From NCBI GenBank assembly GCA_951213105.1, contig OX578145.1, forward strand, positions 13,274,707-13,338,706: 64,000 nucleotides of DNA, given 5' to 3'. Position 1 is the stretch's first letter; the number at the start of each line of letters is the position of its first letter. The notes under the pieces were generated by a model. It was not told the DNA's origin. It worked only from the letters and a program-made list of their open reading frames with translations, and searched no databases. A program made the position numbers and the translations under genes. The stretch is from Amaurobius ferox (taxonomy: Eukaryota > Arthropoda > Arachnida > Araneae > Amaurobiidae). Below, one piece after another: positions 1 through 11,000 of this stretch.

Positions 1-675
1 AGAACTGACGCAGTTTCTCCCTAGCTTTTAAGAGAAGACTTTCTGGCATAATTAAGGGAACTCAAAACGCCATAGTAATAATTGCAGTCATCTAATTTTC
101 TTATACATGCTTTTTAAGGAAGTATTAGGGAGTTATATTCTCACAAGCAGCAGTTTTATTCATTGCGAAATGAAAAGCTGTAAAAAAAATGTGTTTATCA
201 TGCGCTAACGGAGTTGAAGGAAACAAAAAAAGTCAATCATGTATAAAGCATTGATTACGAAACACTTTCCAACTGAAACACAATTTAATTTAAATATCTC
301 TAAAATGCGATACATTTCGGGCTGTTACATTTTAAATTATCACAGTAATACAGTAATTTATTATATTTGAAAACTTAAAACTTTATCGAAAAATGAACTT
401 TATTCAAATGACGTCATCGAAATATAAATCGTTTGGCTTTCTATGTAAAAGCAGTGAATATTTCATTCACATCACTTTTATTCCAGACTCCGGAGCTAAA
501 TAGTTTTGCGTTAAAAATTCGGCAATTTTTATACAACTCATCTTGCAATCCCTTGTTTACATTTTGCATCCATTAAAATTAGGCTTTGTTGCAGAAATAA
601 TCAAAGTTGGATGTTCATTTAGACTAAAAATATTGTAATTGCGACGCCACAGAATATAGACGCACAGAAAATACG

Positions 676-733
676 CCCGGCCGTCCAAATGGTTGCTCAA
701 GTCCTAGGATGAGTCGGACGGTCTGGGTCTTCA
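676..733 (+). mobile_element. 58-bp SINE 3'-tail insertion with 14-bp target-site duplication
   Basis: The segment carries CCCGGCCGTCC and TCGGACGGTCTGGGTCT, which are parts of the 3' tail of the tRNA-derived SINE seen in full at 33727-34014 and 7527-7806. It is flanked by two identical copies of GCACAGAAAATACG (662-675 and 734-747), while the other B copies have this motif only once. It is therefore a very short, 5'-truncated or internally deleted retroposed copy. The tail is presumably the part recognised by the partner LINE reverse transcriptase, which is inference. Confidence 0.75.
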
Positions 734-980
734 GCACAGAAAATACGTAAAAATAAAGCGATTTTAGGACGGATGCAACAATAAATATAAATGTAAAAAA
801 TTTTAAAAATCACGATTTTAATACTGGGAAAGAAAATGGATGCTCTGTATTATTTTGGAGTGGGTCACGTGATCTCGTAATATTATATGGGTGTTGTTAT
901 TATTTTAAAATTTTTATTTATAAAACTGCCAAATATATTGTGCTAAATTTTTTTATATACTTTATGGAATAATTTAAATA

Positions 981-1930
981 TTACTTTCCTTATATACATA
1001 ATGTATAAGAAAAGTATTGTGACGGGGTCGAAAATTCGAATTCGAGTTTTCGACGGGAGAGCACGTTTCAAGCTTCAATGATCACGAATCAAACACTTTT
1101 GAAGTGATGTCTGTGTCTGTGTGTGTGTGTGTGTGTGTGAAAGTATGTGTGTGTGTGTGTGTCAGTGAGTTTGTGGAGACGATAACTGACGAACGAATGG
1201 ACCGATTCGAACCAAATTTGGTACAAAAATCACAATCCGTGAACACTGAAAGCCTATTGTTTTTATACGCAATCGAATGTTCAAAACCCCTCTAAATTTT
1301 CGAATAAAATTTTGAAAAAATCGTCAAAAAATCAAAACCACTAATAAAGTTACGCAAATAGACATTTCTTATGTAATTTTTCATTAGAAAACGATTGGCA
1401 TACATTTTAGAACGCTAACACAAACCGTTCTCGAGATATTGCACATTTTTCAAAAAAATTATCAAAAAGTCATATAAAATAAAGAAAAATATTTCCTATT
1501 GAGAAACATGCTCACTTTTCATATGTAATACCATATGATAAATTGGGTGACATCATTCTCGTGGATGTAGCTCGTTCCATTCATGGAAAAAGATACTTTG
1601 TCTAATACTTTTGTAATTGAACACCAATAGTCATTTGTCTGCTTTAAGAATAACTTATTTCTTCATCCATAACGCTTGGCGAGATTTTGGCGACGAATTT
1701 GGCGGAATGTCGCCAACTTGGCGACTTTTTGAAATGTTGCCAAATTAACGAAAATCTCGCCACATGGATAAAAATGACGCTAAATCAATGAAAATGACGA
1801 CTAATTTTCGAAAATTCAATATCTTGGAAAGAATATTAGTATCTACTATAAGAATAACCTTTTTTTTTACTGTAAAAGTAGTGAATTCATTACATTATAT
1901 AAGGAAAGTCATGTGTTGCCTACATCAGAT
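981..1930 (-). mobile_element. Family A element, copy 1, nested in family B
   Basis: A complete family A copy in reverse orientation. Its 3' hairpin end (ACTTTCC...GGAAAGT type, slightly decayed) is at the low coordinate and its 5' end (reverse of TCTGATGTGGGC) near 1925. The internal simple-sequence tract reads as (GT)n at about 1108-1162 on the plus strand. It lies between the two halves of B copy 1, which gives the relative age: B first, A later. The small reading frames crossing it are by-products of the repeat. Confidence 0.8.
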
Positions 1931-2474
1931 TTTTTTCTATAAGTTTCGAAGCAATTTATGAATTGCAACGTTTTCTTCAAAAAAGTTTGAAAAATGAGGT
2001 CCAATATATAGGGTTCAACGTATAGGGTTCAATGTATTTCACTTTTTCAACTCGGGTTCAATCCAAAACTAATTGGATGATACATTCCCATTTACATTCT
2101 ATCAATATGTCCCACACACCGTCTCAACAACATACTAAAATTTCATTCTGATAAAGTCATTTTTACGGAAGTTATCGTGTGAACGGACAGAGAGACAGGC
2201 AGACAGAATGTCATAAGCGCTTTTCAACTCTGTTGGAAAGCCTTAAAAATTGAAGAACGAGTGCTGAATGTAAAGAAAATTCCAACAACGTACTTAAGGG
2301 CACATTTTAAAAACTTTTAGAAATTTTAGAACACGGAAAACACCGTGAAATGATAGTGTCGTTAAAATCTTTTTCAGCAACAAGTTTAAAGGACGGTTTA
2401 GGAAATTTTGAATAGAACAAACAGCACGATCAATAATGCTGGTGGAAAAATCATGATCGACTGCGACAGCTTTC

Positions 2475-3715
2475 ATACAAGAAATATCAATCATGCATAA
2501 AGCATTGATTATGAATTACTTTCCAACTGCAATGCAATTTTATTTAAACATCTCTAAAGTACGATACATTCAGTGGTAATATTTTTAAAATTATCACAAT
2601 AATACAATAAGTTATTATATTTGAAAAAAATTTCATCGAAAAAAATGAACTTTATTTCAAATAAAGTCATTGAAATATAAATAGCCTGGCTCTCTATGTA
2701 AAAGCTGTAAATATTTCATACATACACTTTTATTCTATTCCTTTCATTCATCACAATACTACAATAATTTATTTTATTTAAAAGCTTAAAACCATGGAGG
2801 TAAAAGTAGTTTAACTCTGTGCTTAAAACCGTAGAGGTAAAAGTAATTTAACTCTGCGCTTAAAACTTCACGGAAAAAGCCTGCTGTAAAATCGTCTGTT
2901 CTCTATTTAAAATCAATGACTGTTTCATTCATATCAGCTATATTTCAGACTCAAAGAGCTAAATAATTCTGTGTTAAAGAAATTCCGCAATTCGTATACA
3001 GCTTATCCTACATCTTTATGTGTTTACATTCTCCATAAGTGAAACTAAGGCTTCGTTGTAGAAATAATGAAAGTTTGATGATCATTTAAACTCAAGTATA
3101 TTGTAATTTCGTTATTTCAGAATGTAGATGCACAGAAATTAAGCAAAAAATAAAACAGTTTTAGGACGCATACAACACTAAATATAAATTAAAAATAACT
3201 TTAAAAATCACGATTTTGACATAAGATGAATGCCATGCATTTTTTTGAAGTGGGTCATGTGATCTCTTCATATAATATGGGTGAAATTATTATTTTAATT
3301 TTTATTCAAAAAACTACTGAACATATTTTGCTGAAATTATTTGGATTTTGCTGAAATAATTTGAATTTTGTTGAAATTTTTTTTATATATTTTATAGGAT
3401 AATTTGAATATTTTCTAACACTTTTGAAGCATTTTGTAAAGTTTAAATCGCTTAAAAATGTTTGAAAAATTAGGTCCCATAGGGTTAAATGTATTTTATT
3501 TTTTCAACCCGGGTTCACTCCAAAACTAATTGGGTGATATTATTCATTTATATTCCCATAGGTCCGTCCCACAGATCGTCTGAACCACATACTAAAATTT
3601 CATTTTGATAAAGTCATTTTTACGGCAGTTATCGTGCTAACGGACAGATAGACAGACAAAATGAACAAAGTCATAAATACTTTTCAACTATGCTGTAAAG
3701 TGTTAATAAGTGATC
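2475..3715 (-). mobile_element. Family B element, copy 2, near full length
   Basis: About 1.24 kb. One end holds ATCAATCATGCATAAAGCATTGAT, an imperfect palindrome. The other end holds AACACTTT and AAAGTGTT type arms (here slightly mutated, 3682-3712), preceded by a short CAGA-type tract at about 3640-3660. No coding capacity is visible. I chose minus orientation so that the terminal hairpin is at the 3' end, by analogy with families A and C; it is then read from 2475 towards 3715 on the given strand, so the strand label is only a convention relative to the copy at 26144. Confidence 0.75.
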
Positions 3716-3782
3716 TCAGAATTGAGCAAATCAGTTAATTGAGCAAACATTCAAAGTACGATGGATAAACTTATTAAAAGCA

Positions 3783-4262
3783 GAAATTTCTGGTTAGGCG
3801 GATGGCTGGAATTTCTGATTAGGAGGATGGCAGGAATTTCTGGTCAGGTGGATGGCAGGAATTTTTGATTAGGCGAATGGCAGGGATTTGTGGTTAGTCG
3901 GATGGTTGAAATTTCTGGTTAGGCGGATGGCAGGGATTTCTGGTTAGGCGGATGGCTGGAATTTCTAATTAGGCGGATGGCAGGAATTTCTGGTTAGGTG
4001 GATGACAGGAATTTTTGACTAGGCGGATGGCAGGAATTTTTAATTAGGCGGATGGCAGGGATTTCTGGTTAGATGGATGGCTGGAATTTGTAGGTAGGCG
4101 GACGGCAAGAATTTCTGACTAGGCGGATGGCAAGCATTTCTGATTAGGCGGATGGCAGGAATTTCTGGTTAGACGGATGGCTGGAATTTCTGGTTAGGCT
4201 GATGGCCGGAATTTCTGATTAGGCGGATGGCCGGAATTTCTGTTTAGGCGGATGGCAAGAAC
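3783..4262. repeat. 25-bp minisatellite, about 19 units
   Basis: A tandem array of a 25-bp unit close to AATTTCTGGTTAGGCGGATG followed by GCAGG. Units vary by substitution (TGGTTAGG, TGATTAGG, TGACTAGG; GGCAGG, GGCTGG, GGCCGG) but keep the length, so most divergence is point mutation. It directly follows the hairpin end of B copy 2. No function is evident. Confidence 0.95.
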
Positions 4263-5589
4263 TTTTATGTGGAGGTAGAAAGACCTGAAAAGGTTTCCGA
4301 AAGATTGTAATGAGAAATTCTTTATCGTTGTGGATGACCAAGAAATCTAAAAACGCAAGAAGATTGTTCTTTTGCATTTCATACGTAAACCCGATGCAAT
4401 GGAATTCAAAATACCAAATGCTGAATATATCCACTGAAGTTCTCAGGTATCAAAATGGAAATATGATGAATATTTGCATAAATAACTTTTAAGACAATAG
4501 TATGTTTGAGTTCTACCAACACTGTTATAAAGAACTATAATTATTTTAAAAATAACCTAATTGGACATAATTTTCATATGATGTGGATTTATATTGATGA
4601 TGTCTATCTTATTAGTTTTTAATAAGATTGGTATTCTAGATGCGATTGGTCGGATTAAAACTGCGCTGTCTTTGAGGAAATAAGAGTTTCTCAGATATGT
4701 ACGTACAAAGATAACTCTCTTAAAATGTGAATAAAATCATTTGAAAAGTCCAAATGTGATATGTTTGAATATTTTTAAAGCAATAAAGAGAAGTCATTAA
4801 ACTTCCTACTTCCAAGACAGATTCGATTTATCTTCATCTGTATGTGTATCATGTCTAACGATAATCTTTCTGAAGGAAATCTAATTTTTCTAAAACTCTC
4901 AAATCTGGTTGTAAATTACTACATTCTAGTTGTAAATTACTACATTTAGAATAACAGAAAAAGTATTAGAGGAGGCGTTTTAGTTTATAAAATTGAAATC
5001 TCTCGCGAATCATATTGATTAATACTAGTGTAGTTGAATCATACTCCCTCGAATTATATTGAATTACAGACCGCCTTTATTTGGTAAAATTATAAATTGT
5101 ATCTTCCAAATATTTTCTAAAATTTTTAACCTTCTCTTTAACTTTCTGTTAGTCAGATGATTTTTCGACAGCAGGCAACAATTTCTAAAAACGTCTTTCA
5201 AACTGCTGAAAATAAATATCGAAGAATTTTGTGATACTTCACACTTAAATACAAAAAGAACGATGTAAGTGCACACAAAAAGAAAAATAACTTTTCTCAC
5301 GTTTTTGTCGACAAAACAAGAAATTAAATTGAAATCCGCGTCAGAGCACTTTCAAAGTTACACTTGGCACGTCAAAATTGTAAATAACAGGGTTGAAATA
5401 TTTTTGTTTGTAAGTTATGCATTTAAATTAATTCTTTTCGGCGTTTTAAGTGAACTTCTATTTACCGATTAAAGCAGGAAATTCTTATTTTTACATATTT
5501 TTAATAAATGCCACAAATTTTATTTGAGCATTACAATTGTTTTATTTAGTGGTGAGAGAATTTTTGCCATTCTTTGTTTTTTTTTGAAA
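4263..5589. other. AT-rich unannotated stretch
   Basis: No gene or recognised element. There is a 20-bp direct duplication around 4912-4953 (TTGTAAATTACTACATT type). The short reading frames here have no recognisable domain. Confidence 0.6.
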
Positions 5590-5980
5590 AATTTTGCTTT
5601 TAAACATTTATTTCTAATGATTTATTATAGATACAGCTGAGATGATGACTGTTATAGATTTAATATTGAATTGTGGAGGGAATAGGGTGGATTTCATATG
5701 GATTTCTACTTCCAGTTCTCTTTTTCTAGTTACGATTCAATTTTTCTATTTTCCATTTTACTTGAAGTATCAAAATTTGGTTATAGATAGAGCATAGATT
5801 GGTTATAGATTTAGCATTCAATTTTGTAGGAGATAAGGTGGCTCACTAAGAATTTTAACTTCCGGTTCGAAAATGTCCCTTGAAACATCTATTTCTCAGG
5901 ATTGGTTAGAGATAGAGCTTAAATAATGACTGATATGGATTCAGAATTAAATTAAAGAGGGGCGGACTCACTAAGGACAT
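5590..5980 (+). repeat. Degenerate satellite F, about 3 units
   Basis: Recurring blocks with the phrase GAGCTTA-ATAATGACTGATAT, then GATTCAG, a G-rich run, CACTAAGGA and ACTTCCGGTT appear near 5640, 5790 and 5910. The same unit occurs five to six times at 11105-12010. Spacing is irregular (about 115-180 bp), so this is an old tandem repeat. Confidence 0.7.
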
Positions 5981-6203
5981 CCACTTCCGGTCAAAAAGAC
6001 AGAAAGGGGACAAATATAAGAAATATAGGGGTTTATATACCCAAGTCCTATATTAATAGTTCACCATAGAGCCAATCATAAAGCAGAAAGTAAAAACAGG
6101 GTAGTCAATGCGAGGCGAAAAGTCTGTCGTGCGGCAAAACACAGCAGAAATATCCCAATAAGGCAAGTCGAGTTCGAACAAAAATAAATGAGATCCAAAA
6201 TGA

Positions 6204-6253
<50 letters not shown>

Positions 6254-6330
6254 CACAACGACACAGCCCCAAAGTCTAAGAAATAGAACAAATATGAAGA
6301 AAAAGATAATATCGGAATATCTGAGATCAA
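5981..6330 (-). repeat. Inverted terminal repeat (pLTR-like) of a Penelope-like element, left
   Basis: The reverse complement of this segment matches 6870-7205: shared blocks are AGACTTTGGGGCTSTG, TTTTGGATCTC, TTATTGGGATATTTCTG then TGTGTTTTG, and ACTTGGGTA-ATAAAC. The two copies flank a PLE coding remnant in inverted orientation, an arrangement known for Penelope-like elements. It contains a TATATAAAC box-like motif (reverse strand near 6033) and a run of 48 adenines at 6205-6252. Whether the box is a promoter is inference. Confidence 0.7.
6205..6252 (+). repeat. Poly-A run, 48 bases
   Basis: An uninterrupted A48 tract inside the left terminal repeat of the PLE. It is absent from the partner repeat at 6870-7205, which has only short T-rich stretches there, so it expanded after the repeats separated or reflects another insertion's tail. 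Confidence 0.9.
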
Positions 6331-6339
6331 TTATTTAAA

Positions 6340-6850
6340 GGTTGTTGTTGTTGATAATGGTGGCTCTTCTAGCATTGTTGGATCATGCCATTCAAAAATG
6401 TTCTCAACCTTTCTCTAAACGTGCTTCTCAAAAGGATATCAGCAACAGTATTATGTTACCATGTTTTCCAAGAATGAGTCAACAGATTGCTAAAATCCAT
6501 TTGAAATTTTCAAGTTTAATATTTTGCTTTCACTTCTTAATAAACTTCTATTCTCTGATCTTAAGATCCTACAGAAATTTCTAATAGCTGGGACATTTTC
6601 AGTATTTTTTGCTCATGTGGCCTTTCTTATATTGGCCAACCTAAACGTGCTTTAAAATGTTGTATTGAGGAGCGTGAAAATTGTATCAAAAATCAAGAAC
6701 AAAACAGGAATTTAATAAATATTCAATCGCTTAACATTACTATAATTTTGGCCACCGTTTAGAGTTTTCTTCAAGTATCATATAAAAATGCACGTCGATC
6801 TATGATCTTTTTTGAAACCTTCCATATCCAGAAAAAAATCTAATAATTTA
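6340..6850 (+). pseudogene. Penelope-like element ORF remnant (connector and GIY-YIG endonuclease)
   Basis: Two decayed blocks in different frames. Around 6440-6510 the frame reads IMLPCFPRMSQQIAKI, like the connector of PLE proteins between reverse transcriptase and endonuclease. From 6601 the frame reads SIFCSCGLSYIGQPKRALK, which carries the CG-x-x-YIGQ-x-KR signature of the PLE GIY-YIG endonuclease; the first GIY motif is altered to GLS. The frame stops at about 6760, and further C-terminal matches (FETFHIQKK, then NLVYDL) follow with stops and indels. The reverse transcriptase core is missing. The element is dead. Its inverted terminal repeats lie on both sides. Confidence 0.75.
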
Positions 6851-6869
6851 GTTTATGACTTGTCAGGTT

Positions 6870-7205
6870 CTTCATTTTTGTTATTGCTTTGGCGGATTGA
6901 CTTGTAATTTTTTCTTTTTCTTTGTTTTATTTCCCAGACTTTGGGGCTCTGATGTGCCGAGTTTGATTTTTATTTGTCTTTTTGGATCTCGTTTATCTTC
7001 GGACTTGAATCGTCTTATTGGGATATTTCTGTTGTGTTTTGGCGCACACCAATCTTATGTGTTACTTCTCTCTTCTACAATTGCTGGACTGATTTGCTTT
7101 CGGTTTTCTAATTGACTACCTTAGGTGGACATTTAATACATTACTTGGGTACATAAACTCCCGTATTTCTTCTATTATGCTCCTATTTCGTTTCTTTGAC
7201 TTCGG
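6870..7205 (+). repeat. Inverted terminal repeat (pLTR-like) of the Penelope-like element, right
   Basis: Inverted partner of 5981-6330. It retains the AGACTTTGGGGCTCTG block, the TTATTGGGATATTTCTG block and the ACTTGGGTACATAAAC block. It follows directly on the decayed endonuclease C-terminus, as expected for the downstream pLTR. Confidence 0.7.
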
Positions 7206-7526
7206 ATTTGTTGGTTCTCCTGTTCGAAGGGGATTTCGTGGAAATTAAAACATCTATATGCTGCAATATTATTTTATGTATGCTTAAATACATTCAGTGT
7301 GGTGAATATAGAGATTTTTGTTTAAGTTAAACCTAACTTTCTTTAATTGCAATTGCAAAGCATTGGCCTGTATGAGCATAAACTATGAGTATAATTAAAA
7401 TTACACACAAGCTTTCTACAAATTTACTCAAGGATTAGAACACTCGTGTAAGATACGTATGTTATTTAAATTATTAAAATATGTCAACCCCTCGACCTAG
7501 TACTATTAAAAAAAGAACATACCTCG
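7206..7526. other. Unannotated AT-rich stretch
   Basis: Nothing recognised between the PLE and the next SINE. Confidence 0.6.
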
Positions 7527-7806
7527 TTCTTCTTCCAGACCGTCCGACCTACTAGAAAGGTATACGGTATCTGTTTGGACTGCCGAGAAGTGCCACCCAA
7601 TTTAGACCGGAACCCAGTGGGGAAGGCATCCACAGGGACTGTCCTTTCTTCTCCTACCACCAACCTCTCGGAAGGACTTACGGACCTACATGTTTAACGT
7701 GATTGTACTCCGCGTGAACACAGAGGCAGTTTTGGCAGTGGTGGGAATCGAACCTGGGCCGCCCGAGTGCAATTCCTGCGCGGTAACCTCTGGGCTGTCG
7801 CACCCC
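7527..7806 (-). mobile_element. tRNA-derived SINE, reverse strand
   Basis: On the minus strand the tRNA-like head begins near 7806. Box B is a good match (reverse complement of GGGAATCGAACCTG at about 7742-7755, containing GGTTCGATTCC). The shared body follows, with the phrase CGTAAGTCCTTCCGAGAGGT, and the tail GGTCGGACGGTCTGG. Transcription would be by RNA polymerase III from the internal boxes. I could not find a clean target-site duplication. The long reading frame starting at 7690 on the plus strand merely crosses this SINE. Confidence 0.8.
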
Positions 7807-8009
7807 ACAAGCACGCACCTTGACATTTCTGGCCTTGGTTTGCTGGGTCGCATTTTCTGGACCTTCTGGAATGACACTACATACTTTTCACTGGCATTGC
7901 ACTTGTTGAAGACCCAGACCAATCGACTGACACAAGGGTTTACATTGTGTGCCTGCTCCTTTCACTCGGCCCTTTCCGTTGATTTTCAACTTTGCTCTAG
8001 AGATCTTTC

Positions 8010-8470
8010 CACTTTTTTACAGATCATGGGCCCTTCGTGGCCTACCTCCACCGGTTTCATCTTAGGGACTCCCCCCTCTGTTCTTGTGGGTTGGAGGGGG
8101 ACGCGGACCATTATGTCTTCGTCTGCCCTCTAACTCGCGATTTCCATCTCTCTGGGCCAATGGAGGGTTGCAGGACTTTATGGTTTAATAGGGTTGTAGC
8201 CAACCCCAGGTCTATCCGGAGAATAAGTAAATGTGTTTCAATCGCTGGGTCGATCGCAGGGTTGAGAATTTAGTGTTAATATTGAGGAGCTCGGAAAATA
8301 TCAGTGACACATAGACTTTGGAGTTTAGACTGATGAAGCATTTCCTGGAATATCATTGGTTTACAATGCAAAAGTTGAATGTAGGCCTTTGTTGTAAAAT
8401 GTTGTTGTAAAAGTTTAATGCAAAAATTGAATGTTATTATAGGCCTTTGTAACCGCCCTGGCCAGGCACA
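8010..8470 (+). pseudogene. LINE (non-LTR retrotransposon) 3' end, C-terminal fragment
   Basis: The frame through 8037-8273 reads YLHRFHLRDSPLCSCG and then HYVFVCP. This is the cysteine/histidine motif (C-x-C...H...C) found downstream of the reverse transcriptase or RNase H in I, Jockey and related LINE clades. Only the last 80 or so codons are left; the reading frame ends at 8273 and the rest looks like 3' UTR, with TTGTTGTAAAA repeats to about 8470. The upstream part (7807-8010) may be more of the same element but is not recognisable. Confidence 0.65.
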
Positions 8471-8675
8471 AATAATTTGTTTATAAAGAAATTTAAGATT
8501 CCTTTCCCGGTCGGGGTTTTTAAGCAGCTATAAGTCTGATTAGGCAAGCCCCCCCCGGCCTGGACGACAAAAAAAAGGAGTTTACATTACAATGCTTTAT
8601 GCTGCTCCTTGCCACTCGTGGCGAGCACCACGGTCGGAGTTTCTCAAGGGTTTACAGTAGCCGTTTGAGTGGCCG
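8471..8675. other. GC-richer stretch of unknown origin
   Basis: This stretch is richer in GC than its surroundings, with a C8 run at 8550-8557. It may be LINE 3' UTR or another short element. No tRNA boxes or coding motif found. Confidence 0.4.
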
Positions 8676-8690
8676 GGGCTTTGCACTTGT

Positions 8691-9074
8691 TGTTGTTGTT
8701 GAGACCCAGACCGTCCGAACTACCAGAAAGGTGTAAGTTAACTGTATGGACGGCCGGGAAGTGCCACCCAATTTAGACCGGAACCCAGTGGGGGAGGCAT
8801 CCACAGGGACCGTACCCTCCTTCCCCTACCACCAACCTCTCGGAAGGACTTACGGACCCACATGTTTAACGTGATCGTACTCCGCATGAACACGGCGGCA
8901 TTTGTGGTAGCGTGCAAATCTAGCGCGCAAACCACGGGGATACCGCACCCGAGATGGCCAACAGCACGCGGTGTTCGAGGTGGTCACCCACCAAGTACTA
9001 ACCGCGCCCGATGCTGCTTGACTTCGGTGATCTAACGAGAACCGGTGTTTTCAGCACGGTACGGCCGTTGGCCC
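8691..9074 (-). mobile_element. Composite SINE: 5S rRNA head, tRNA-like head, shared body, CAA tail
   Basis: Read on the minus strand, the order is a 5S rRNA-like head (9072-8956), a degenerate tRNA-like head (about 8950-8880), the body shared with the SINEs at 7527, 33727 and 44939, and a (CAA)n tail (8705-8691). The unit is bounded by the identical 15-mer GGGCTTTGCACTTGT at 8676-8690 and 9075-9089, a target-site duplication. The whole composite therefore retroposed as one unit. The tRNA box A is recognisable, but box B, which is intact at 33953-33965 in another copy, is here mutated. The 5S internal promoter may have driven transcription, which is inference. Confidence 0.85.
8956..9072 (-). 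pseudogene. 5S rRNA-like sequence forming the head of a SINE
   Basis: The minus strand begins GCCAACGGCCGTACC and contains CACCGAAGTCAAGCAGC (box A region) and GGTTAGTACTTGG-TGGGTGACC (box C region, one A missing relative to typical animal 5S), ending GTGCTGTTGGC. It is 117 nt against about 120 for animal 5S. It lies inside target-site duplications together with a SINE body, so it is a mobile derivative and not a chromosomal 5S gene. Confidence 0.85.
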
Positions 9075-9089
9075 GGGCTTTGCACTTGT

Positions 9090-10264
9090 GTCATTGTTGA
9101 TCTTTTTCCTCTCTGGATCTATTAAAACTTACTCTTTCTTCGAATATTATCAGGATCTCATTTTTACTCCATCGATCTGAACTTAGGTTACCGTCACCTC
9201 TGAACTCTGTCGTCGATATCTGACAATCATCTCTTTTTCGATCTAAAAAAAGTCACTTCACTCGTTTATATATTCTTGCTAGCATCAGCCGCTTTAGCCT
9301 CGGGTGTAGACAGCCCTTTTACTTTCATTGGATATTCCTCAGTATGACGTCGTATCATGGTTTGATTGGATTGCCTTGCATCGAAATGAAATTTGTTTTG
9401 AGTTCTGACCCGAAGCATTGTTTATGCCCCGAGTCATTCTTGTAATTTGGGTGACATATATTTAATGGTGCCATAACTTTCTTGACCCAGACTGTCGAAA
9501 TTGGCGTCATTTGTCCTCGCCTTTTGTTTGATAGCAGACGCCAAAATCTGAAAATGGTGCTTACTGTTCTCACACCCAGGTTCTCTTTATGCAAGACTAT
9601 TCTTTAAACTATATTTAAAATTTGTATCTCATAACTTTTCCATTATCTAAAATTTTAAAGGAAATTTCTATTTCCCGAGCTTCTTTTAAATGACTTAATT
9701 TAATTTCTCACATTAAAAAAATTTGATAGAAAAGATAATTGATGTGGGACATAAATTCCACAAAGAAACCTACGCAATACTCAGAGATCAGAAATTAATT
9801 ACTGAGGTAGAGTAATGAATAGTTTCACAACCCTACCGGGATCACTTGCGGCGGACAAATGTACTGAAGAATGGGAACAATGCAGCTAATCAATAATCTA
9901 ATAAACGACATGAAGATAATTATAATCATGTCCATGACATCTTGAAAGACTAAAAAAGAAAATTAATATATTTTAGATGAATGATAGCTTTCAATAGAAA
10001 ATAGGGCGAAAATAGGCACCCTTTTGTCTTATAAGATAAATAATTCTAGCTGTTTTACAGGACATAGAAAGTTTTTTTAATTAAATAAAGAATTTAGCAA
10101 GACAAATGGTTTTGCATTCAGCTCATAGACTCGACAGGATATTATTACATATATATTGTCCCTTCCACTCTCCCTTCTATCCATTGAACTTCTACTTTGG
10201 CGTCGAGCTATAATTTAAGGTGGCTTCGGAACCATGAAGCTAATGTTCGGACCCCATAGAAATA
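9090..10264. other. Unannotated stretch
   Basis: No gene or recognised repeat. Base composition falls back to the AT-rich background after about 9600. Short reading frames lack any known motif. Confidence 0.5.
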
Positions 10265-11000
10265 TTAACAAGAAAGATCAATCATGATAAAGCATTGATT
10301 ATAAAACACTATCCAACTGTAATTTTATTTAAACATCTTTAAAATATGACGCATTCAGCGGCGATATTCTTTTAATTATCACAGAACTACAATAATTTAT
10401 TGCACTTGGAAAATTAAAACCATGGAGGTAAAGTACTTTCTAACTCTGCTTAAAACTCCATTCAGACTTTATTCAAATGACGTCATGGAAATATAAATTG
10501 TCTGGCTCTCTATGTAAAAGCTGTGAATATTTCATTCATACACTTTTATTCCAGACTCCAGAGTTAAATCATTTTGCGTGAATAAAATTCAGCAATTCTT
10601 ATACAACTCATCATACAATTGCTTGTTTACATTTTACATTCATTAAAGTTAGGCTTCGTTGTAGAAATAAGCAAAGTTTGATGATCATTTAAACAATAAA
10701 ATGTTATAACAGTGTTGGCGCAGAATATAGATACACAGAACAACGTAAAAATAAAGCGGTTTTAGAAAGGATTCAACACTAAATATAAATTTAAAATTTT
10801 TTTTAAAATCACGATTTTTATTCTGTGAAAAAGATGGATGCCATATGTCATTTTGAAGTGGGTTACTTGACCTTTTCATATTATATGGCTATCATTAATA
10901 TTTTAATTTCTATTTAAAAAACTACCTAACATATTTTGCTGAAATTGTTTTATATATGGGACAATTTGAATATATCCTAAAATTTTCGAAGCAATTTGTG
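10265..11000 (-). mobile_element. Family B element, copy 3, truncated
   Basis: Starts with the family end AAGAAAGATCAATCATG and follows the B consensus up to TTCGAAGCAATTTGTG, then stops at about 11000. The hairpin end with the CAGA tract is missing. Small internal deletions relative to 2475-3715. Confidence 0.8.

Larger units (their letters stand above)
230..2255 (-). repeat. Family B element, copy 1, split by a family A insertion
   Basis: This is a non-coding dispersed repeat matching the full copy at 2475-3715 and others at 10265, 26144, 51885 and 61615. The first part (230-980) opens with the family end containing CAATCATGTATAAAGCATTG. The second part (about 1931-2255) contains the block with a CAGA-type tract and ends in the degraded hairpin end. 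The sequence between the parts is a complete family A element, so A inserted into B. A 58-bp SINE tail lies at 676-733. I see no open reading frame of note. Boundaries are approximate. Confidence 0.8.

Noticed and set aside
7690..8133. A 147-codon frame on the plus strand
   Set aside because: It runs across the reverse-strand SINE and into LINE sequence in the wrong frame for the LINE motif; it is a chance fusion.
8956..9072. A chromosomal 5S rRNA gene
   Set aside because: It is enclosed with a SINE body by target-site duplications, misses a base in box C and has no terminator run directly after it.
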